64,000 nt of DNA from Gelidibacter pelagius. Lineage in GTDB: Bacteria > Bacteroidota > Bacteroidia > Flavobacteriales > Flavobacteriaceae. Both the position numbers and the translations under genes were made by a program. Below, piece by piece: positions 42,565 through 52,329 of the stretch (position 1 is its first letter; every line of letters begins with the position of its first letter). The DNA is taken from contig NZ_JAGEVG010000004.1 in NCBI RefSeq assembly GCF_017581925.1, positions 124,001 to 188,000 of the forward strand, given 5' to 3'. Under the pieces are notes generated by a model. That model was not told the DNA's origin. It worked only from the letters and a program-made list of their open reading frames with translations, and did no database searches.

Positions 42565-43685
42565 TAAAGTTTTTAGATCTCCATAAAATCAATGCGCGTT
42601 TTGAAACGGATTTTCAAGAGCGGTTTAAGAGTTTTTTAAATTCAGGACATTATATTTTAGGAAGTGAAGTGGAACGTTTTGAAATGGATTTTGCAGCATA
42701 TTGTGGCACTAAATACTGTATTGGTACGGCCAACGGACTGGATGCTTTAACATTGATTTTTAAAAGTTATATCCATTTGGGAAAGCTGGAAATTAATGAT
42801 GAAGTTATCGTCCCAGCGAATACATATATTGCCTCAATCCTTTCTATTATCAATGCAGGTTTAAAACCAGTTTTGGTAGAGCCTGATCTTGAGACCTATA
42901 ATCTTTCTGCTGAAGAAACAATAAAACATCTTAACCCAAACACAAAAGCTATATTGGTGGTACATCTCTATGGTCAGTTGGCTGATATGCACGCGATAAA
43001 TACCATTGCAAAGTCTAAGGGATTGCTGGTAATAGAAGATGCGGCACAGGCACACGGAGCGGTAGAAAGTTCAAAGTTTGAAGTTCAAAGTTCAAGGTTT
43101 AAGAAAGCTGGAAACTTGGGTGATGCAGCTGCATTTAGTTTTTATCCGACTAAAAACTTAGGTGCTTTGGGTGATGCCGGAGCGGTGACCACCAATGACA
43201 GGGATTTAGCGGAAACCGTAAAACTGATGCGTAATTATGGCAGTTCAAAGAAGTATGTCAATGAGATTATAGGTGTCAACAGTCGATTGGATGAACTTCA
43301 AGCGGCATTCTTGAATATCAAATTAAAACAGCTTGATAAGGACAATGATATGCGCCGAACGATGGCAAAACGCTATCTTCATGAGATTAAAAATAAAAAG
43401 TTGACCTTGCCGTTCTATAGTGGAGAGGATGATCACGTGTTTCATGTTTTTGTAATACGAGTAATTGATCGCTCAGGTTTTGAAACTTATTTACAGTCAA
43501 AAGGTGTAGAGTATTTGATCCATTATCCAGTTCCACCCCACCAACAAAAGGCCTTGTCAATGTTAAACGAAAATAAATATCCTATTACGGAAGAGATCCA
43601 TAAAACTGTCGTCAGTATTCCAATGAGTCCAGTTATGGCAGCGGATGAAATTTTCACAGTTATTAACGCTCTAAACGCGTATTAA
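42561..43685 (+). CDS. DegT/DnrJ/EryC1-family sugar aminotransferase
   Basis: The 374-residue PLP enzyme has the family blocks [38 protein letters not shown] and, with the PLP lysine, [18 protein letters not shown] near residue 200. It probably transaminates a dTDP-keto-sugar at C3, like FdtB/QdtB; the FdtA-like cupin at 50951 is the natural partner. Unusual: residues about 169-181 ([13 protein letters not shown]) are encoded by a tandem heptamer stretch and sit in a loop where relatives have a shorter sequence. The frame is intact. Confidence 0.9.
   Translation: MIKFLDLHKINARFETDFQERFKSFLNSGHYILGSEVERFEMDFAAYCGTKYCIGTANGLDALTLIFKSYIHLGKLEINDEVIVPANTYIASILSIINAGLKPVLVEPDLETYNLSAEETIKHLNPNTKAILVVHLYGQLADMHAINTIAKSKGLLVIEDAAQAHGAVESSKFEVQSSRFKKAGNLGDAAAFSFYPTKNLGALGDAGAVTTNDRDLAETVKLMRNYGSSKKYVNEIIGVNSRLDELQAAFLNIKLKQLDKDNDMRRTMAKRYLHEIKNKKLTLPFYSGEDDHVFHVFVIRVIDRSGFETYLQSKGVEYLIHYPVPPHQQKALSMLNENKYPITEEIHKTVVSIPMSPVMAADEIFTVINALNAY
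43066..43100. repeat. Heptamer array inside the aminotransferase coding sequence
   Basis: Five units: AAAGTTC, AAAGTTT, GAAGTTC, AAAGTTC, AAGGTTT. It encodes part of a polar loop between the AHGA block and the PLP-lysine block of the DegT enzyme. Confidence 0.85.
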
Positions 43686-44993
43686 GTGGGGAAGTTCAAT
43701 AACTATATCAATGAGCATGTGCTGTTCAAGGTGGCCAATCTCAATACCGTAACCATAATCACTAAGATTATTGCTGGAATTTTGACCTCAAAGGCCATAG
43801 CCGTGTTTATTGGGGTGGAAGGCATGGCACTTATCGGAAATCTCCGGAATTTCCTCGGTGCAATCCAGACTTTTTCAATTTTGGGGTTTTACAATGGTTT
43901 GGTCAAATCCATTGCGGAGGTTAAAAATGACGTTTTTAAACTAAGTCAAACCCTATCTACAGCGTATTATTTGGGGTTTTTGTCAACGCTGTTGATTGCA
44001 TTTTTAAGTTATTATAATGCAGAATCCATTAATAATTTCTTGTTTGCTGCCCATTATAATTATGCTTATGTCATTAAGATCATGGCGCTGGCATTACCGT
44101 TCTATGCGTTGAACATGTTCAGTTTTGCGATAATTAATGGTTTTTCAAAGTATAAGATTTTACTGATCATCAATATTATTGGTCAGGTTTTAGGCCTATC
44201 CATCACCTTGCTTTTAATATATCAATACAATATTGATGGCGCCATGATAGCGGCGGTTATCGCGCCTTCACTTATTTTCTTTATTACTTTTATTGGCTTT
44301 TTAAACCAGCGCAGTTTGGTAGCTTCGGTAAAAATATCAAATGTCAGTATTGGCGTATTAAAGAAATTTGCGCCCTTTGCAACGATGGCTTTGGTGACTG
44401 CTATTGCCATCCCAGTGGTGTCTATTGTGATCAGAAATTATATAATTGATGAGATTGGTATAAAAGAAGCAGGACATTGGGAAGCCATGCAGCGTATTTC
44501 AGATTATTATTTGATGTTTATCAATTCGTTGTTGACTTTGTACTTCTTACCGCGATTTAGTGAGATTGAGAGCAAGGAGGAGTTTAGGAAGGAAGTCTTC
44601 AGTTTTTATAAAACCGCCATGCCCATCTTTGGAATAGGACTGATCGTCATTTATTTGTTGCGATCTTTATTGGTGCCCCTTATGTTTTCTGAGGCCTTTA
44701 AACCTACTGAAGATTTATTTTTATGGCAACTTTTGGGAGATTTTGTAAAGGTGCTTTCTATAGTAATTGCCTATCAATTTATCGCTAAAAAAATGTTTAC
44801 GCATTTTATCATTATCGAAATCTTTTTGGTGGTCATCATGTATTTGTCGAGTGTTTATTTGATTGATATTTTTGGCGTTAAAGGTGCGGTCATGGGCCAT
44901 TTTGTGAGCTACTTAATGCATTATGGTATTATTTTGTTGATATTTGGAAGTTCGCTATTTGGGGTGATATCCGAAAAGACAGATAACGAATGA
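43686..44993 (+). CDS. O-antigen translocase (Wzx-like flippase) 1
   Basis: The 435-residue protein has about twelve transmembrane segments, typical of the MATE-like/Wzx polysaccharide flippases. It moves the lipid-linked repeat unit across the inner membrane. The likely start is a GTG directly after the stop of the aminotransferase gene (TAA then GTG at 43683-43688). It is followed by a second flippase gene with a 15-bp gap. Residues such as KIIAGILTSKAIAVFIGVEGMAL are the usual first two helices. Confidence 0.87.
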   Translation: MGKFNNYINEHVLFKVANLNTVTIITKIIAGILTSKAIAVFIGVEGMALIGNLRNFLGAIQTFSILGFYNGLVKSIAEVKNDVFKLSQTLSTAYYLGFLSTLLIAFLSYYNAESINNFLFAAHYNYAYVIKIMALALPFYALNMFSFAIINGFSKYKILLIINIIGQVLGLSITLLLIYQYNIDGAMIAAVIAPSLIFFITFIGFLNQRSLVASVKISNVSIGVLKKFAPFATMALVTAIAIPVVSIVIRNYIIDEIGIKEAGHWEAMQRISDYYLMFINSLLTLYFLPRFSEIESKEEFRKEVFSFYKTAMPIFGIGLIVIYLLRSLLVPLMFSEAFKPTEDLFLWQLLGDFVKVLSIVIAYQFIAKKMFTHFIIIEIFLVVIMYLSSVYLIDIFGVKGAVMGHFVSYLMHYGIILLIFGSSLFGVISEKTDNE

Positions 44994-45008
44994 CGCTCAG
45001 GTAAACAA

Positions 45009-46493
45009 ATGTCAGAAACTCAAAGTTCATACAGGCAGGTTCTAAAGTCCACATCATTGTTTGGTGGTGTTCAAGTTGTTAATATTGTCATTTCAATAAT
45101 CCGCTCAAAATTTGTAGCGATTCTTTTGGGACCCATGGGTATGGGAATTGCGGGGCTTTTAAACTCTACAATTAATGTTGTGAGTGAATTGACCAAAATT
45201 GGTTTGGACACAAGCGCGGTAAAGGAAATTGCCTACTTTAAAAATAAAGACGAAGAAAGACTCATCATAATCATTAATTCATTAAAACGAATTGTTTGGT
45301 TTACTGGATTTCTGAGCGCAATTCTCACCATAATTTTCTCATCATTTTTAAGCCAATTGACATTTGGAAACACAGATTACACCTGGTCTTTTGTTTGGAT
45401 TTCTGTAGCGTTATTGTTTAAACAGCTCACTTACGGAGAATTGGCGATTCTGCAAGGTTTAAGAAAGTTGAAGTTTTTGGCAAAATCCAATTTATATGCC
45501 AGTTTTGTCGGACTTTTTGTAGTCATTCCGCTGTATTATATTTTTGGAATTGACGGAATTGTGCCCGCCATTATTATTAGTACGATCCTCAGTTATGTGT
45601 TTAGCAAATATTTTACTCATAAAGTAAAAATAAAACCACTTAAACTATCCAATAGAGACGCATTTCGAGAAGGCAAACCCATGTTGAAATTGGGCCTCAT
45701 GTTGAGTATTAGGAGTTCTATTACCTTGTTAAGTGCTTATGCCGTTCAGATATTTATCAGTCATGTTGGAGGTATAGATCAGGTGGGGTTTTATTTGGCA
45801 GGTTTCGTCATCATCAACTCTTATGTTGGTATTATTTTTAATGCAATGCAAACGGATTATTTCCCTCGTTTGTCCGCAATGGCAAATAATACTGAAAAAT
45901 TAAGGCATACCGTACTTCATCAAGCGGTTATAGCGTTGCTCATTATAACACCGATTATTGTGATCTTTTTTATGGTGGCACCTCTCGCCATTCAGCTACT
46001 TTATAGCAAGGAGTTTTTATTGATTACGGTTTTTGTGAGCTGGGGAATGTTTGGAACACTTTTTAAGGCGGTATCATGGTCCATGGGTTATGTGATTTTG
46101 GCAAAGGGCGACTCAAAACTATTTATAAAAACAGCTGTTTTATTTAATTCTATATTTGTAGGCTCAATGGTTTTTGGCTATTACTTTTACGGATTGTTTG
46201 GTGTGGGCATCGCTTTTTTTGCTTACAATATTTTACATCTCATTATCGTAAAGTTGATTACCTTTTATAAATATGATTTGTATTTTAATAAAAATTTTAA
46301 TTGGCTGTTTGTAGTTTGCTTGTTGATCTGTGGCGTTTCATTTGCGTTTAGCCATTTAAATACACCACTATTAAAATATAGTCTGATGCTTTTGATGGTC
46401 ATTATTTCTTTAACATTCAGCGTATATGAAATAAATAAGAAAATAGACCTCAGAGGATTAGTACAGCAGTTCTTAAAAAGAAAAAATGATTAA
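45009..46493 (+). CDS. O-antigen translocase (Wzx-like flippase) 2
   Basis: The 494-residue protein has about twelve to fourteen transmembrane helices and the same family look as its neighbour: FVAILLGPMGMGIAGLLNST near residue 30 corresponds to KAIAVFIGVEGMAL in the first protein. The two proteins are similar in plan but clearly diverged, so this is an old duplication or two separately acquired flippases. The C-terminus overlaps the acyltransferase gene by 8 bp. Confidence 0.87.
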   Translation: MSETQSSYRQVLKSTSLFGGVQVVNIVISIIRSKFVAILLGPMGMGIAGLLNSTINVVSELTKIGLDTSAVKEIAYFKNKDEERLIIIINSLKRIVWFTGFLSAILTIIFSSFLSQLTFGNTDYTWSFVWISVALLFKQLTYGELAILQGLRKLKFLAKSNLYASFVGLFVVIPLYYIFGIDGIVPAIIISTILSYVFSKYFTHKVKIKPLKLSNRDAFREGKPMLKLGLMLSIRSSITLLSAYAVQIFISHVGGIDQVGFYLAGFVIINSYVGIIFNAMQTDYFPRLSAMANNTEKLRHTVLHQAVIALLIITPIIVIFFMVAPLAIQLLYSKEFLLITVFVSWGMFGTLFKAVSWSMGYVILAKGDSKLFIKTAVLFNSIFVGSMVFGYYFYGLFGVGIAFFAYNILHLIIVKLITFYKYDLYFNKNFNWLFVVCLLICGVSFAFSHLNTPLLKYSLMLLMVIISLTFSVYEINKKIDLRGLVQQFLKRKND

Positions 46494-47274
46494 ACATCTT
46501 AAAGCAATTTACTATTTCTTTAGACTTCAATATGAGAAGCTCAAATTCTTTTTTTCAATAAATTGGATCAAAACGCTTTATTTTAATTTTAAAATGCTGC
46601 CTTATGAGACGGCAAAAAAACTGCCTTTTTACTTTTATGGAAGTGTCAAGTTTACAAGCTTAAAAGGAAGTGTCCAGATTGAAGCCCCAATCAAAAGAGG
46701 GATGATTGGATTTGGACAGGCTTACGAGATGACGACACGTTCAAGCAAAATGGCCGAGATTGTATTGAAAGGCCAAATTATTTTTCGGGGCTACGGCCAG
46801 TTTGGAAAAGACTGTTTCTTAATGGTGGGCAACAATGCCGTTTTAGATTTTGGAAATATGGCTGGTATGGCTTCCCGCGGTAAGTTGATTTGTACCGATG
46901 AAATCACATTAAAAACTTATGCAAGGATTGGTTCTGAATGTCAAGTGGTGGATACGGATTTTCATCAAATGATCAATACGGAAACAGGCGAACGCTATGA
47001 GGTGACAAAACCGATAACCATTGGCGCCTATAATTATGTTGGCAGATGGACTTCACTATTGAAAGGTGCTGTGACACCAGATTATTGTACGATTGCTTCA
47101 AATACACTATGCAATAAAGATTATTCACATCTAGGTAGCAATATACTTATAGGTGGAATTCCCGCGAAACTTCTTAAAACAAATATCTCACGCGATTGGG
47201 AAGGTGAAAGAGCGATGTTGGAGAAAAGCCTGTTGTTGGAAAACAGATTTAAAGTTACCAAAGGCAATCATTAG
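46486..47274 (+). CDS. Hexapeptide-repeat acyltransferase (LbH family)
   Basis: The 262-residue protein carries a left-handed beta-helix: irregular hexapeptide turns such as FGKDCFLMVGNNAVLDFG and ITIGAYNYVGRWTSLLKGAV, then GGIPAKLLK near residue 225, the usual end of acetyltransferases of the WbbJ/Maa type. It probably acetylates a sugar of the polysaccharide, possibly an FdtC-like step. It overlaps the preceding flippase gene by 8 bp and the convergent HTTM-like gene by 20 bp. Confidence 0.84.
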   Translation: MIKHLKAIYYFFRLQYEKLKFFFSINWIKTLYFNFKMLPYETAKKLPFYFYGSVKFTSLKGSVQIEAPIKRGMIGFGQAYEMTTRSSKMAEIVLKGQIIFRGYGQFGKDCFLMVGNNAVLDFGNMAGMASRGKLICTDEITLKTYARIGSECQVVDTDFHQMINTETGERYEVTKPITIGAYNYVGRWTSLLKGAVTPDYCTIASNTLCNKDYSHLGSNILIGGIPAKLLKTNISRDWEGERAMLEKSLLLENRFKVTKGNH

Positions 47275-48610
47275 TGCCGGGTTTTGGAAGTTTTCGAAAC
47301 TGGATGTAGCGGTACCACCATTTTACCTTGCTGAATTCTGAAAGCTTTAAATCAGGAATGTGGTGCAATTTATCTTGATATCTTATAATTATTTCTATAG
47401 GTCTATCATGCTTCCTTACCCATTGATCTGCTTGTGTTTTAAATTCTATCAAAGGAAGTTGAAAGGATTTAAGGGGTTCTGCATTTTCCCATTTAAGAGA
47501 GTCAGCAATGTCCACTATAGTGACAATATCTTCTTCAAATGACCAAATCTTCGTTCTTTTGGTATCGATCAAATAATGGTTACTCCGGCTTTTTTCTGTC
47601 AACAGATTACTGAACATGGTCAGATTTCCAGCATTTGATAGGCCAACATAAGCTTGTCCTCCCCACATCACAATAAATATCACGAATATTATGGGTATTA
47701 TTTTAAGGCTTTGTTGCTCTTTTATAAAGGTAGATTTCTTTAATAGAATAGCAAAGAAAACCAACCATCCCATATTGAATATGATGCCATTATAGACTCT
47801 TATATGTGTTTTGTCAAAAAGACCTAAACGACTTACGGCAAAAGAGATCAGTACGGATAGGATACAGAAAAAAATATAATATCGCAATCCTCGGATAATA
47901 GATTGATAGTAGGGTTTTTGATGGTCAAAGTTGATGATGCACCCACAAATCAGAAAACCTGCAAAAGCACTAAAATTTGAAAATCCATATAGAGACATGA
48001 AAAAATGAAAAGCAATCAATAACCAAGTGGTAATTCTGCGTGTATTATGAAACAATAACCCAAATGGAATTACCATCTCAAATAGGATCGTTAATATTTG
48101 AGATGTTCTTACGGCCATTGGCGGAAGCCTATAACTTTCTCCGAACAAAAAGCTGGTAAAATTTGAACTTACATAATTGGTGCAACTGGAAGTGAGATCA
48201 AAGAAACCGGCATTCAATTTATGAAACCCCGAAACAAAATATATAGTGATTAAGGAGTAGATAAAAATATTGGCAATCATTTTATGGTCTAATCTGTTTT
48301 CTTTTATTTTTCTAAATTTTAGAATCACAAAAAGAACGAACAAGATGCCAATAAATACCTGTAGATTTCCGTGATTGGTACTTCTTGGAAATATGGGAGC
48401 ATAGATAAAATAATAAGGTATGCAGGATAAGAATGTCGTGAACCAAAATTTCCGACTCAAAAACTGTAGCCCTATCATGCAAATAATAAACGCCGTCACT
48501 TTTGGATATTCCCAACCACCAGCGCCAATGCTCAATAAAAGCGCACAATTATACAGCGTCAGCAAAATATAATAACTGTCATTGGGCAGAGTGAAGTTGT
48601 ATTTTGGCAT
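47255..48610 (-). CDS. HTTM-like polytopic membrane protein
   Basis: The 451-residue protein has about ten hydrophobic segments. GFHKLNAGFFDLTSSC near residue 130 and the following region resemble HTTM (vitamin K-dependent carboxylase-like) proteins, which often have this K-L-x-x-x-F motif in a loop. The last ~110 residues are soluble. Its role in a polysaccharide cluster is unknown. It is transcribed against the cluster, and its 3' end overlaps that of the acyltransferase gene by 20 bp. Confidence 0.62.
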   Translation of the reverse strand: MPKYNFTLPNDSYYILLTLYNCALLLSIGAGGWEYPKVTAFIICMIGLQFLSRKFWFTTFLSCIPYYFIYAPIFPRSTNHGNLQVFIGILFVLFVILKFRKIKENRLDHKMIANIFIYSLITIYFVSGFHKLNAGFFDLTSSCTNYVSSNFTSFLFGESYRLPPMAVRTSQILTILFEMVIPFGLLFHNTRRITTWLLIAFHFFMSLYGFSNFSAFAGFLICGCIINFDHQKPYYQSIIRGLRYYIFFCILSVLISFAVSRLGLFDKTHIRVYNGIIFNMGWLVFFAILLKKSTFIKEQQSLKIIPIIFVIFIVMWGGQAYVGLSNAGNLTMFSNLLTEKSRSNHYLIDTKRTKIWSFEEDIVTIVDIADSLKWENAEPLKSFQLPLIEFKTQADQWVRKHDRPIEIIIRYQDKLHHIPDLKLSEFSKVKWWYRYIQFRKLPKPGTNDCLW

Positions 48611-48658
48611 TTTATAAATTATAAAAATTATGTATTGATTAAATCATTATCTCACCAG

Positions 48659-48689
48659 TGGGTTTTAATGCCCCGAGGTTCTTGATTCT
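48659..48689. repeat. 31-bp dispersed repeat that overlaps the end of a glycosyltransferase gene
   Basis: Identical over 31 bases to 59723-59753. Here it supplies the final codons (ESRTSGH and stop) of the glycosyltransferase gene at 48665-49822. Confidence 0.85.
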
Positions 48690-49822
48690 GATTTCCAGAC
48701 AGCTAAATAGTTCTCAGCTATATCCTTATAATTATGTTCTCTCTCAACAAAGGCTCTTGCCTTTTTAGAAATCTCCATAATCTTTTCAGGATGTTCAATC
48801 AGCCAGCTCAATTTCTGGACTAAATAGTCAATGTCTGGTAGGGCGTTGATCACGATGGTATCTTCCTCCACATCGTAATAATCCAACCATTCCTGCTCAG
48901 CGCCTGTAAACACAACTTTACCTTTGGCCATCGCTTCAAGTGCGTTGTAACCTTGGTCAAAAGAATAGATTTGGTCCATTAAAATATGGCAGTCGTCATA
49001 AACCTTTATGTATTCATCGTAGGGCAAGCTATGGGTATATGTAATCTCTACTTTGTCGCCATATTTAGTGGCGATTATTTTTAAGGCTTCGGTGAAATAA
49101 TCATTTCCTTTTCTAATAACGGATGCGGTATTGATACCATGGAATATTTTAATTTTTCCGCTTATTTCCATCGGAATATATTCAATGACGTCAGTTTTTA
49201 TCGGGTTTGGAATCAGTCCTAAATAGGATTTATGACCCAATAACGGAATGTGATAGTCCATATCTGTGGCAATGACACCTTGAACATTCTTGTAAATGAA
49301 ATCGTGAAGTTTTTTGAAATCGTCAGTGAGATATTGTAACTGATATTTGTATAAAGATTTAAGGGAAGGGTCTTTTAGATAAGGAGTCATCACACTATAC
49401 CTGAGTTTTCCATCCATCATATATCGCATGCATTGGTAGTCAATGCCAGTAGAAAGTAAAAAAAGCTTGCTGTTATGTTTTAAAAGATGCTTTATGAATT
49501 TTATTTCTAAGCGAGGCGTAGATTTTATTGAAAACTCATTGATCAACTGCACCACGTCAAATCCTTTTAATTTTTTCGAAAGGAATCGACCTCTCAAATA
49601 GATTTCAAAAGCCCCTAAATCAAAAGAAGTCAACTTATAAAAACCCACTTTAATTTTTTTCAGGATCGGACTGTGAAACGAGTGGTCAATTTTAATATCA
49701 ACCGGATAATTTTTAAAACCATCGCCACTGCCAATAATGAGAACATCATGGCCAAGAGACTCTAATCCTTTTTTTAGAGAATTGTGAAGTCCACTGTATT
49801 CGCCAATTAGTAATATTCTCAT
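48665..49822 (-). CDS. Glycosyltransferase, GT-B fold
   Basis: The 385-residue protein begins with the nucleotide-sugar fold strand MRILLIGEYSGLHNSLKKGL and ends with a GT4-like region: DQIYSFDQGYNALEAMAKGK, VVFTGAEQEWLDYY (E-x7-E type) near 290-310. It probably adds one sugar to the repeat unit. The last six residues are encoded by a dispersed repeat (SRTSGH). It is divergent from the next glycosyltransferase gene, with 32 bp between their starts. Confidence 0.82.
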   Translation of the reverse strand: MRILLIGEYSGLHNSLKKGLESLGHDVLIIGSGDGFKNYPVDIKIDHSFHSPILKKIKVGFYKLTSFDLGAFEIYLRGRFLSKKLKGFDVVQLINEFSIKSTPRLEIKFIKHLLKHNSKLFLLSTGIDYQCMRYMMDGKLRYSVMTPYLKDPSLKSLYKYQLQYLTDDFKKLHDFIYKNVQGVIATDMDYHIPLLGHKSYLGLIPNPIKTDVIEYIPMEISGKIKIFHGINTASVIRKGNDYFTEALKIIATKYGDKVEITYTHSLPYDEYIKVYDDCHILMDQIYSFDQGYNALEAMAKGKVVFTGAEQEWLDYYDVEEDTIVINALPDIDYLVQKLSWLIEHPEKIMEISKKARAFVEREHNYKDIAENYLAVWKSESRTSGH

Positions 49823-49854
49823 TTAAGCTATATTTGCGATAAAGATACTAACTG

Positions 49855-50958
49855 TTGAAATCAAAAGTAAAAAAGATATGTATTGTTGTATCATCATTAG
49901 GTGAAGGTGGTGCTGAGAAATCCGGAGCTTTATTATCAGTTATGCTTCATAATCTGGGTCATGATATTTATATTGTTTCTGTTTTGGATCATATCGATTA
50001 CCATTACGAAGGTACATTATATAATCTTGGAGCCTCAAAGAAAAAAGATGATTCTATTCTTGGCAGAGTCTCCCGATTAAACAAATTTAAAGCATTTTTA
50101 AAAGCTAAGGGTATCGAAATCATAATAGATAATAGAACGCGTGTGCAAGCCTATCGGGAATTTATCATTACGAAATTTATATATAAGGTACCGACGATTT
50201 ATGTGGTTCATAATTTTAATGAAAAGTCAGCATTTACACCTTATAATCGGTTGAACAAATGGTTGTATCGGAATACGTATATGACCGCAGTTTCTGAAGC
50301 CTCCAAATTAAAATACCAAAACTTGTTTGGTCTTGAAAAAATTAGAACTATTTATAATGGATTTGATTTTGATGATATTAAGAATAAAGCGAATCAACAG
50401 ATTGAGGTTGCTAAAAAATCATATATCATATTTTATGGAAGATTAGATGATAGGCACAAGAACATAAAGTTGCTTTTAAAGGCCTATAAACTTTCTAAAT
50501 TACCTGAAAATGAGATAGATTTACTTATTTTAGGAAGTGGTGATGATGCTGAAAAGTTGCAATCTTATGCTGATGAACTGGCGTTGAATAAGCAAGTTAT
50601 TTTTAAACCCTTCACTTCTAATCCCTATCCGTATGTCAAACAAAGTAAATTTATGGTATTGAGCAGTAGGTATGAAGGTTTTCCGATGGTCATACCGGAA
50701 ACCTTATCTTTAGGAGTTCCTGTGGTTTCGGTGGATTGTGAGTCTGGCCCCCGAGAAGTGATTGTTGAGGCTAAAAATGGGTTGCTTGTAGAGAATCACA
50801 ATCCAGAAAAGTTATCGGAAGCTATGAATGCTATGGCTTTTACTCAAGATTTATATAATATCTGTGCAAGTAATGCTTCAGAAAGTGTCGCCCATCTTTC
50901 ACATACTGAAATTGCAAAGGAGTGGAATAATTTAATCCAAGAAGTATGTAATGAATAG
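49855..50958 (+). CDS. Glycosyltransferase family 4
   Basis: The 367-residue GT-B enzyme starts at a TTG (49855) with KKICIVVSSLGEGGAEKSG, the usual GT4 donor loop G-G-A-E. The retaining-type motif appears as SSRYEGFPMVIPETLSLGVP (E-x7-E) near 275-295. A TATATTTG promoter element is seen at about 49829-49836. It overlaps the FdtA-like gene by 8 bp. Confidence 0.9.
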   Translation: MKSKVKKICIVVSSLGEGGAEKSGALLSVMLHNLGHDIYIVSVLDHIDYHYEGTLYNLGASKKKDDSILGRVSRLNKFKAFLKAKGIEIIIDNRTRVQAYREFIITKFIYKVPTIYVVHNFNEKSAFTPYNRLNKWLYRNTYMTAVSEASKLKYQNLFGLEKIRTIYNGFDFDDIKNKANQQIEVAKKSYIIFYGRLDDRHKNIKLLLKAYKLSKLPENEIDLLILGSGDDAEKLQSYADELALNKQVIFKPFTSNPYPYVKQSKFMVLSSRYEGFPMVIPETLSLGVPVVSVDCESGPREVIVEAKNGLLVENHNPEKLSEAMNAMAFTQDLYNICASNASESVAHLSHTEIAKEWNNLIQEVCNE

Positions 50959-51358
50959 AATTAAAGACATTGTAATCATTGATATACCAACCATAAATGA
51001 GGTTAGGGGGAATTTGGCAATTTTGGAAAAAGATACCGTCCCTTTTGAGTTCAAGCGCGTTTATTATTTATATGATGTGCCAAGTGATGCTTTTAGGGGA
51101 GGACATGCCCACAAAGAACAGAGCGAGCTCTTGATAGCGCTCAGTGGTAGTTTTGAAGTGGTTTTGGACGATGGTTTTGAAACTCGAAGAATCATGTTGA
51201 ACAAACCAAATAAGGGCCTATTCGTTCCCACGATGATGTGGCGTGAACTTGATAATTTCTCTTCTGGAGCGGTCTGTTTGGTGTTGGCTTCAGACACATT
51301 TGATGAAGCAGACTACATTAGAGATTATGACGAATTTAAGCTATTTAAAAGCACTTAA
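50951..51358 (+). CDS. FdtA/QdtA-like cupin (dTDP-keto-sugar isomerase)
   Basis: The 135-residue cupin has the WxcM-like pattern: GNLAILEKDTVPFEFKRVYY near residue 20, the metal/substrate motif FRGGHAHKEQSELL near 48 and GLFVPTMMWRELDNF near 92. These enzymes isomerise dTDP-4-keto-6-deoxyglucose to the 3-keto sugar, which a DegT aminotransferase then aminates (compare 42561). The start overlaps the preceding glycosyltransferase by 8 bp, and its 3' end overlaps the convergent GT2 gene by 18 bp. Confidence 0.9.
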   Translation: MNRIKDIVIIDIPTINEVRGNLAILEKDTVPFEFKRVYYLYDVPSDAFRGGHAHKEQSELLIALSGSFEVVLDDGFETRRIMLNKPNKGLFVPTMMWRELDNFSSGAVCLVLASDTFDEADYIRDYDEFKLFKST

Positions 51359-52270
51359 ATGAATTCCTAAATGCTGCATTCGTTTTTTGAAGAAATGAAA
51401 ACACCGAATTACACTTGTTGGTTGTTTTAATAAAAACTGCTGTTTTTTATTCAAATTGTTATAATCGATTTCTTTTTCGAATCTTCTGAAACTATCTTGA
51501 TCATTTTCCAATTTCGATAAAACGGCCATCGAAAATCTATTTAAGTCTATAAATTTTTTCAAGCCTGGATTGCCCGATTCAAATTTGATGTAATTATCAA
51601 ATTTCGGTTTATCCGCACGTTTTGTTCTATTGGAAAGACTCTTTTTTTCGTAGCGATAGGTTGCAAGCACATCATTAATGAAAACAACCTTGTAGTGCAG
51701 TCCAATACGGATCCATAAGTCTGTGTCTTGTCCACTTTTCAGGGAAGTATCATAAGTGCCGATTTTGTCGAAAACGCTTTGGTGAACAACAGTGCTAGAG
51801 CTTGTCAGCACTGTGTTGATATAACTGGATTCAAAATAATCAACGATATAGATGTCTTTGTCTCTGATATCTTTGATAGAGTAAACTGAGCGGATGACAC
51901 CATTTGACGTTTCTATATTTACTGCGGCCGCAAATACCTGATGGTCAGGATGAGATTTAATAAGCTGACTTATAGTTTCAAGATAGCTTTCTTGCCAAAG
52001 ATCGTCCGCATCCAAAAGCGCAAGGTATTGCCCGCTCGCTTTTGAGATGGCGGCATTTCTAGCTGCAGAGGCACCTTTATTGTCTTGTTTAAAATACTTT
52101 ATTCTATGGTCTGAAATTGAGTTTACCACAGCTTCACTGCCATCTGTAGAGCCATCATTGACCACAATAATTTCAAAGTCCTGAAACGTTTGTGCCAATA
52201 CACTCTCAATCGTGCTTTTAATATGTGTTTCCTTATTGTAAAGTGAAATAATTACTGAAAAATAAGCCAT
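51341..52270 (-). CDS. Glycosyltransferase family 2
   Basis: The 309-residue inverting-type GT-A enzyme shows FSVIISLYNKETHIKSTIES at the start, VVNDGSTDGSEAV near 37, and the metal-binding ALLDADDLWQESY near 90, as well as KSGQDTDLWIRIGL near 190. It probably transfers one sugar of the polysaccharide repeat. It is convergent with the FdtA-like gene, with an 18-bp overlap. Confidence 0.93.
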   Translation of the reverse strand: MAYFSVIISLYNKETHIKSTIESVLAQTFQDFEIIVVNDGSTDGSEAVVNSISDHRIKYFKQDNKGASAARNAAISKASGQYLALLDADDLWQESYLETISQLIKSHPDHQVFAAAVNIETSNGVIRSVYSIKDIRDKDIYIVDYFESSYINTVLTSSSTVVHQSVFDKIGTYDTSLKSGQDTDLWIRIGLHYKVVFINDVLATYRYEKKSLSNRTKRADKPKFDNYIKFESGNPGLKKFIDLNRFSMAVLSKLENDQDSFRRFEKEIDYNNLNKKQQFLLKQPTSVIRCFHFFKKRMQHLGIHLSAFK

Positions 52271-52329
52271 GATTAAACTTTAATGCATTTAAATGAAATC
52301 GTGCAGATGAATATCTTAAATTTGTTTTA

